From: Rhizorhapis sp. SPR117
GTDB lineage: Bacteria; Pseudomonadota; Alphaproteobacteria; Sphingomonadales; Sphingomonadaceae
Direction: 5' to 3'
NCBI RefSeq assembly: GCF_021742065.1
Contig: NZ_JAKKIE010000085.1
Span: 1 to 10,847, forward strand
Length of the DNA: 10,847 nt
Shown: positions 6,666 to 10,847 of the stretch, in pieces
How positions within the stretch are numbered: position 1 is the stretch's first letter
How the letters are laid out: each line of letters starts with the position of its first letter
The notes under the pieces: generated by a model
Database searches by the model: none
Told to the model about the DNA's origin: nothing
Seen by the model: only the letters and a program-made list of their open reading frames with translations
Translations under genes and position numbers: made by a program

Positions 6666-6989
6666 ATGACCAATTTTAAGGATCGTGAACAAGGCTTTGA
6701 GGCCAAATTTGCTCACGATGCAGAGACACAGTTCAAGATCATCGCTCGGCGCAATCGCCTGCTGGGCCAATGGGCAGCGGCGAAAATGGGCCTGACGCAA
6801 GAAGAAACCGACGCTTATGCGAAGGCGGTTGTGCAGGCGGATTTTGAAGAAGCGGGCGATGAGGATGTGATTCGCAAGGTATTGGGCGATCTGACATCCG
6901 CCGGTGTCGATGCCGACGAGACGATGGTGCGCACTGCACTGGATGAAAAGGCGGTTGAGGCGCGACGCCAGTTCATGGAAACCAAGTAG
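6666..6989 (+). CDS. F1Fo-ATPase inhibitor zeta subunit (DUF1476 family)
   Basis: The zeta subunit is a small alphaproteobacterial protein that binds F1-ATPase and blocks ATP hydrolysis, a counterpart of mitochondrial IF1. The 107-aa length is typical. The N-terminal inhibitory segment reads MTNFKDREQGFEAKFAHDAE, followed by FKIIARRNRLLGQWAAAKMGL, the family's most conserved block. A helical acidic region with DEDVIRKVLGDL and a C-terminal helix EKAVEARRQFMETK follow. ACAGGA 8 bases upstream supports the ATG. How strongly the protein inhibits ATP hydrolysis differs among alphaproteobacteria, so the assignment is to family rather than to a proven inhibitory strength. bolA begins 11 bases after the stop, which suggests co-transcription. 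Confidence 0.9.
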   Translation: MTNFKDREQGFEAKFAHDAETQFKIIARRNRLLGQWAAAKMGLTQEETDAYAKAVVQADFEEAGDEDVIRKVLGDLTSAGVDADETMVRTALDEKAVEARRQFMETK

Positions 6990-7000
6990 GAATTTTCGTC

Positions 7001-7234
7001 ATGGCGATGGCCGCACAGGATATCGAGAATATGATCCGTCAGGCGATCCCCGATGCGGACGTCGAAATCACGGATCTGGCGGGCGATGGCGATCATTATG
7101 CTGCCCGGGTAGTCGCCGAAAGCTTTCGGGGGATGAGCCGCGTGAAACAGCATCAAGCTGTTTATGCGGCGCTGGGTGGTCGTATGGGCGGTGTATTACA
7201 TGCCTTGCAGTTGACCACTGCCATCCCCAACTAG
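7001..7234 (+). CDS. bolA: BolA family protein
   Basis: BolA-type proteins pair with CGFS monothiol glutaredoxins and bridge a [2Fe-2S] cluster, taking part in iron sensing and Fe-S cluster delivery; some also bind DNA. The 77-aa protein has the BolA fold order: helix [20 protein letters not shown], strand [20 protein letters not shown], then [20 protein letters not shown]. The C-terminal His67 in LHALQL is the position known to help ligate the cluster, and Cys is absent, as in many BolA/IbaG-type proteins. TAGGAA lies 8 bases before the ATG; MAAQD at 7007 is an alternative start. The cognate glutaredoxin gene follows after 55 bases, a neighbourhood widely kept in alphaproteobacteria. Confidence 0.92.
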   Translation: MAMAAQDIENMIRQAIPDADVEITDLAGDGDHYAARVVAESFRGMSRVKQHQAVYAALGGRMGGVLHALQLTTAIPN

Positions 7235-7289
7235 ACTGGATGGATTTAGCCCGTTCATATGGGCGCCTATTCAATTTTTGGAGCAGTTT

Positions 7290-7622
7290 ATGACAAACGC
7301 CGTGAAATCGCGCATCGGGGAGATCGTCAAATCTGCCGATGTCGTACTGTTTATGAAGGGCACGCCGCTTTTCCCTCAATGCGGTTTTTCCAGCCGTGCG
7401 ATTGCAATTCTCGATCATCTGGGCGTTGAGTTTGAAAGCGTCGATGTGCTCCAGGACCAGGAGGTTCGGCAGGGCATCAAGGAATTTTCCGACTGGCCGA
7501 CTATTCCCCAGCTTTATGTGAAGGGCGAATTTGTCGGAGGCAGTGATATTATGATGGAAATGTTCGAAGCGGGCGAATTACACCAGCTGATGGCCGATCA
7601 AGGCGTTGCACGGCAGGGCTGA
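7290..7622 (+). CDS. grxD: monothiol glutaredoxin, Grx4/GrxD type
   Basis: This monothiol glutaredoxin carries the CGFS active site (Cys31-Ser34) in [16 protein letters not shown]. Such proteins bind a [2Fe-2S] cluster with glutathione and pass it to target proteins or to BolA. Further family marks are KGTP (23-26), [19 protein letters not shown] and the C-terminal helix [11 protein letters not shown]. The length of 110 aa is normal for single-domain members. The ATG at 7290 is chosen because GGAG lies 6 bases before it; a TTG at 7278 would begin before this site. The gene belongs with bolA directly upstream. Confidence 0.94.
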   Translation: MTNAVKSRIGEIVKSADVVLFMKGTPLFPQCGFSSRAIAILDHLGVEFESVDVLQDQEVRQGIKEFSDWPTIPQLYVKGEFVGGSDIMMEMFEAGELHQLMADQGVARQG

Positions 7623-7629
7623 TGCCGGG

Positions 7630-7644
7630 CTATTTTGAAAATAG
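7630..7644. repeat. 15-bp perfect palindrome before recQ
   Basis: CTATTTTGAAAATAG is symmetric around the G at 7637. A further CTATT at 7648-7652 pairs equally well with the AATAG arm. The site lies 8 bases after grxD and 50 bases before recQ, so it could be an operator for recQ. It is too AT-rich for a typical intrinsic terminator and does not match the alphaproteobacterial LexA pattern GTTC-N7-GTTC. Confidence 0.4.
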
Positions 7645-7693
7645 TCGCTATTAGTTCTTTCACCTCCGGCTTGGGCTGTCTATCACGACGCCA

Positions 7694-9460
7694 ATGCCTG
7701 CTGATCCGCTTTCCACCCTGCATTCGACCTTTGGCTTTTCCTCATTTCGTGGAGTGCAGGGGCAGGTCGTAGAGCGTGTTTTGTCGGGGCTTCATTGCCT
7801 CGCCATCATGCCGACAGGGGCTGGAAAGTCACTATGCTACCAACTCCCATCAGTGATTCTTGATGGCTGTTGCGTTGTCATATCGCCCCTTATCGCGCTG
7901 ATGCATGATCAGCTCCGTGCGGCACAGGCGCTGGGGTTAAAAGCGGCGAGCCTGACATCGGTTGATGCCGATTGGCGTGAGACGCAGAACCGGCTACGCG
8001 AGGGCGATCTCGACCTGCTCTATGTAGCACCGGAACGTGCATCGGGGCAGGGTTTCCGCGATTTGCTGCGCACGTCGAACATCGCAATGTTCGCGATCGA
8101 TGAGGCGCATTGCGTGTCCGAATGGGGGCATGATTTTCGACCCGACTACCGGATGCTTCGGCCATTGCTTGACGAATTTCCGGGCGTGGCGCGTCTGGCG
8201 CTGACTGCTACGGCGGATGCGCATACGCGGGAGGACATCCTTGTCCAGCTTGGTATCCCGCAGGATGGGATGATCATTTCGGGCTTTGATCGCCCCAATA
8301 TCCGTTACGATGTTCATCCCCGTGCGGGATTGACCCGTCAGATCGCGGACCTTGTAGCATCGCAACCCGGTCCCGGCATCGTCTATGCCCAAACACGCGC
8401 CGCGACCGAGAAAATTGCCGCCAGTCTGTCCGTCAACGGCCGACAGGTGAGGGCCTATCATGCCGGACTCCCGCCCGAAACGCGGCGCGCCAATCAGGCG
8501 GTCTTCATCGCCAGCGAGGATATGGTGATGGTTGCAACCATCGCTTTTGGCATGGGCATCGACAAGCCAGATGTGCGCTTTGTCGCCCATGCCGGACTGC
8601 CCAAATCGATCGAAGCCTATTATCAGGAAAGCGGGCGGGCAGGGCGAGATGGCGAACCGGCGCAGGCGCATCTTTTCTGGGGCGCAGAGGATTTCGCCAA
8701 GGCGCGTCAGCGGATTGCGGAACTGGACGAGGCACGGCAACAGGGCGAGCGAACCCGCATTGCATCGCTGGGCGCACTGGTCGAAACAGGGGGATGCAGA
8801 CGTGCCATATTGCTGCGTCATTTCGGGGAGAATCCACCGGAAAACTGTGGAAATTGCGATAATTGCCTGAGCCCGCCGACCGGCATTGATGTCACGGAAA
8901 TCGCGCGCAAGTTCCTGTCCGCGGTCTATCGCACCGGCCAAAGCTTCGGCGTTGGTCATGTCGAAGCGGTATTGACCGGCGCAACGAACGACAAAGTGCA
9001 ACAACGCGGCCATGACCGCCTGTCCGTCTTTGGTATTGTTGAGGGCGAGGAGGCCGCGCTGATCAAGCCTGTGTCGCGGGCGTTACTATTGCGTGATGCG
9101 CTGGAAACCAACGAACATGGTGGTTTGCAGCTTGGTTCTGCTGCGCGGGCCATTTTGCGTGGTGAGCAGCCGGTAACACTGGTCCTCCCACCAAAGCGGG
9201 AGCGACGTGGCAAGAGGAACCAAACTGCCAATCCTGTCAATGATCCATTGTTCGATGCTTTGCGGGCCTGCCGCCGCGAACTGGCGCTGGAGGCGGGGGT
9301 TCCGCCCTATGTCATCTTTCACGACAGCACCCTGCGTGAAATGGCCGAACGACGGCCCGCCAGCCGCCATGATCTGTCTCAGATTTCCGGTGTAGGTATT
9401 CGCAAACTGGACGCCTATGGCCAAGCCTTTCTGGAAACCATCATGGGATTTGCACGCTAG
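7694..9460 (+). CDS. recQ: ATP-dependent DNA helicase RecQ
   Basis: RecQ is a 3'-5' DNA helicase working in recombinational repair and at stalled forks. The 588-aa protein has all parts. Walker A is MPTGAGKS (39-46). DEAH is at 136-139, followed by the RecQ-specific aromatic-rich loop CVSEWGHDFRPDY. ALTATAD lies at 169-175, and motif VI QESGRAGRDG at 311-320. The zinc site has Cys368, Cys385, Cys388 and Cys391 (ENCGNCDNC). A winged-helix RQC part covers about 395-500, and a C-terminal HRDC domain about 515-585, ending HDLSQISGVGIRKLDAYGQA. The basic linker KRERRGKR separates RQC from HRDC. No clear Shine-Dalgarno precedes the ATG at 7694 (upstream CACGACGCCA), so translation may be weak or the transcript leader very short. 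The gene is intact, although the DNA 60 bases downstream is mobile debris. Confidence 0.96.
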   Translation: MPADPLSTLHSTFGFSSFRGVQGQVVERVLSGLHCLAIMPTGAGKSLCYQLPSVILDGCCVVISPLIALMHDQLRAAQALGLKAASLTSVDADWRETQNRLREGDLDLLYVAPERASGQGFRDLLRTSNIAMFAIDEAHCVSEWGHDFRPDYRMLRPLLDEFPGVARLALTATADAHTREDILVQLGIPQDGMIISGFDRPNIRYDVHPRAGLTRQIADLVASQPGPGIVYAQTRAATEKIAASLSVNGRQVRAYHAGLPPETRRANQAVFIASEDMVMVATIAFGMGIDKPDVRFVAHAGLPKSIEAYYQESGRAGRDGEPAQAHLFWGAEDFAKARQRIAELDEARQQGERTRIASLGALVETGGCRRAILLRHFGENPPENCGNCDNCLSPPTGIDVTEIARKFLSAVYRTGQSFGVGHVEAVLTGATNDKVQQRGHDRLSVFGIVEGEEAALIKPVSRALLLRDALETNEHGGLQLGSAARAILRGEQPVTLVLPPKRERRGKRNQTANPVNDPLFDALRACRRELALEAGVPPYVIFHDSTLREMAERRPASRHDLSQISGVGIRKLDAYGQAFLETIMGFAR

Positions 9461-9520
9461 TCATCTGGAACTGAAGTTCGATCTATTATAAACAGAGTGC
9501 CTCTGTGATAGGGGGCATTG

Positions 9521-9911
9521 ATGGCGAAGGGTATAGCATGCGGGCGCCCGATGGCTGCGCTGGTATTGTCTGAGGACGAGCGCAGCTCGTCATGGATAAC
9601 TACGCCACACACAAAACGCCGAAGATCAAGGCATGGCTGGCGCGAAGGCCGCACTACCACGTTCATTTCACGCCAACATGGGCCTCGTGGATCAATCAGG
9701 TCGAGCGATGGTTCGCCGAACTCACCCGCAAGCAAATCCAGCGCGGCGTACACACTTCCGTCGTTCAACTCGAAGCCGACATCTGCACTTCATCGACAAA
9801 CACAACGCCAACCCGAATCCCTTTCGATGGACCAAATCCGCCGACGAAATCCTCGCCGCCGTCAAACGCTTTTGCCAAAAAGTAGATCGCACTTTATGCA
9901 GCGAACAGGCC
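9521..9911 (+). pseudogene. IS630-family transposase remnant, internally deleted and frameshifted
   Basis: The N-terminal piece MAKGIACGRPMAALVLSEDE (from 9521) resembles the start of IS630 transposases. After RSS the frame changes, and the C-terminal part begins abruptly at about 9588 with LVMDNYATHKTPKIKAWLAR. It continues HYHVHFTPTWASWINQVERW, FAELTRKQIQRGVHTS. Roughly the middle two-thirds, including the first catalytic Asp, is missing; the second Asp (DNYATHK) and the Glu (NQVERWF) remain. A second lesion, loss of one T in ACTTC near 9789, throws the end into another frame, where FIDKHNANPNPFRWTKSADE and ILAAVKRFCQ are readable. The normal stop is lost at the join to the next element near 9890-9912. 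It cannot encode active transposase. Confidence 0.85.
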
Positions 9912-9912
9912 G

Positions 9913-10563
9913 GCGATCGTAGAAGATTGGCGTGGCGATCCGAAGGTATGGTTGGCTCCATTCCTCTTGGCTTTGCGGCACAAGACCAGGATGCGACTGT
10001 GTCCTGCGTACATTGCAGGCCTGATTGGCCCAGATGACCGCAAGAGTGTCCAGCCGATGGCGGCTTGTGATGGTGAATTTGGCTGTGACCAACTCCATCA
10101 TTTTGTCGCTGATGGCGTGTGGGAAAGCGCACCGCTTGAAGCTGTTCTCCTGAAGGAGGCCGACCGTCTGGTGGGGGACGATGCCGGGTATCTTGTTATC
10201 GACGACACCGCCTTGCCGAAGAAAGGCAGCCATTCGGTGGGGTGGCGGCGCAATACGCCTCTTCGCTTGGCAAGACATCCAACTGTCGGTCGCTCGTTTC
10301 GGTGACGCTGGCTTCCCGCAAAGTGCCGGTGATGGTGGGTCTGCGCCTGTTCTTGCCCGAGAGTTGGACGGATGATGTCGAGCGTTGGAAGGCGGCAAAA
10401 ATACCACGTCCCTGACGATGTTTGCCGTCTCTGCCGAAATGATGCTGGCTGATGCGAAATGGAAGAAGGTCAGCTGGCGGCGCGGGACCAAAGGCAAGCT
10501 GACTTGCCAGTTTGCCGCTTCGTGTCCAGGCCATGCCTGGTGAGCACGAGGTCTGGCTGGTCG
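9913..10563 (+). pseudogene. IS701-like DDE transposase remnant with several lesions
   Basis: Starting at VEDWRGDPKVWLAPFLLALR (9919), the frame reads CPAYIAGLIGPDDRKSVQPM, then DQLHHFVADGVWESAPLEAV, and LVIDDTALPKKGSHSVG, which are hallmark blocks of IS701-type transposases (DDE, PF13546-like). Lesions follow. A base is missing in a Gly codon at 10240-10241; the proper frame then continues as VAAQYASSLGKTSNC...VPVMVGLRLFLPESWTDDVE to a TGA at 10413. About 100 or more residues of the middle, including later catalytic positions, are deleted around 10395-10425. A C-terminal block AEMMLADAKWKKVSWRRGTK is followed by another frame change at about 10520 and then RVQAMPGEHEVWLV. Homology ends near 10563. 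It is inactive. Family naming is from remembered consensus. Confidence 0.8.
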
Positions 10564-10770
10564 ATAGCCGCCGCGCGATCGACAAAGTATCGGAACGCGG
10601 GCCCCAAATCTTGAACGAGTGTCCATTTGCAGCAGTCCGATAATGGCGTCACATGCAACCGGGGTCCCGCAACGTCGGCACGTCGCCAGCCTGACACCAA
10701 AGGTAAGAAAAAATCAAAACCTGATTTTAATTTTCGGTTCCTTTGTCTAGACTTCTAAAAAGGCGCCGAT
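10564..10770. other. unassigned spacer between IS remnants
   Basis: I see no credible gene here on either strand. The last ~70 bases are AT-rich. AAAATCA (10710-10716) and TGATTTT (10722-10728) form an inverted repeat with a 5-base loop. This could be a weak bidirectional hairpin or the relic of an IS end. Confidence 0.4.
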
Positions 10771-10847
10771 TGTTGATTGTCGCTGAGAAGTGACCCGGTA
10801 TTTTCATCGAGAAGTGACCCGGCTGGTTTATGTCCCGCGTTGCGGGC
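10771..10847 (+). mobile_element. terminus of an IS21-family-like element, running off the right edge
   Basis: From TGTTGATTG at 10771 the sequence contains two exact copies of GAGAAGTGACCCGG (10785-10798 and 10809-10822), 24 bases apart. IS21-family elements start with TG and carry such tandem terminal repeats of about 20 bp, and GAGAAGTGACCC-type repeats are familiar from that family. A small hairpin CCCGC-GTT-GCGGG follows at 10834-10846. If correct, istA/istB should lie to the right, outside the window. The other end and any target duplication are not visible. Confidence 0.6.
10785..10822 (+). repeat. tandem 14-bp terminal repeat
   Basis: GAGAAGTGACCCGG occurs at 10785-10798 and again at 10809-10822 without mismatch. 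The spacer TATTTTCATC is AT-rich. The 24-base period (just over two helical turns) fits binding sites for a transposase on one face of the DNA. Confidence 0.85.

Noticed and set aside
7994..9013. Minus-strand ORF of 339 codons opposite recQ
   Set aside because: It is a shadow of recQ, whose motifs are complete; the antisense product shows no domain.
9492..9506. Hairpin ACAGAG-TGC-CTCTGT after recQ as a terminator
   Set aside because: There is no T-run and the stem is only 6 bp; it may equally be part of the IS630 end, so it was not listed as a terminator.
9862..10626. Minus-strand ORF of 254 codons across the IS701-like remnant
   Set aside because: The plus strand carries clear transposase blocks in several frames, and the antisense frame has none.

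Overview
The window looks like a chromosomal segment of a sphingomonad-type alphaproteobacterium (Sphingobium/Sphingomonas/Novosphingobium group). This rests on protein style, moderately high GC, an alphaproteobacterial ATPase zeta inhibitor followed by bolA and a monothiol glutaredoxin, and remnants of IS families common in sphingomonads. No taxonomic marker gene is present, so the assignment is inference.

Left part (1-1400). The left edge holds a strong Shine-Dalgarno for a minus-strand gene starting outside the window, and a short minus-strand ORF that resembles only the first helix of a TetR regulator. Two small uncharacterised genes follow, minus 266-751 and plus 968-1399. They diverge from a ~215-base intergenic region and look like distant paralogues. 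That region carries a 23-bp AT-rich dyad (TTGCTA...TAGCAA) and three consecutive plus-strand hairpins: a UUCG-capped one, a perfect 10-bp stem displaying an exact CUCCUCCC anti-Shine-Dalgarno motif, and a 10-bp GC-rich stem followed by A and five T. This is the layout of the alphaproteobacterial CUCCUCCC ('cuckoo'/CcsR-type) small RNAs. It is the most interesting signal in the window.

Core metabolism (1530-6527). A translationally coupled scoA-scoB pair (3-oxoacid CoA-transferase) follows a good promoter match. Next are a membrane-anchored SxxK serine hydrolase (beta-lactamase/PF00144 type) and leuC-leuD (isopropylmalate isomerase). A 38-codon hydrophobic sORF sits between leuC and leuD and overlaps both (ATGA and TAATG), so the three form one coupled unit.

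Iron-sulfur/energy cluster (6666-7622). The ATPase inhibitor zeta subunit, a BolA protein and a CGFS monothiol glutaredoxin (Grx4/GrxD type) lie closely spaced on the plus strand. BolA and Grx4 are known to form [2Fe-2S]-bridged complexes. LeuC itself needs a [4Fe-4S] cluster.

RecQ and IS graveyard (7694-10847). A complete recQ with helicase, zinc/RQC and HRDC parts is followed within 60 bases by dead mobile DNA: an internally deleted and frameshifted IS630-family transposase, a multiply damaged IS701-like (DDE) transposase, ~200 bases of unassigned DNA, and what appears to be the terminus of an IS21-family element with a tandem 14-bp repeat that runs off the right edge.
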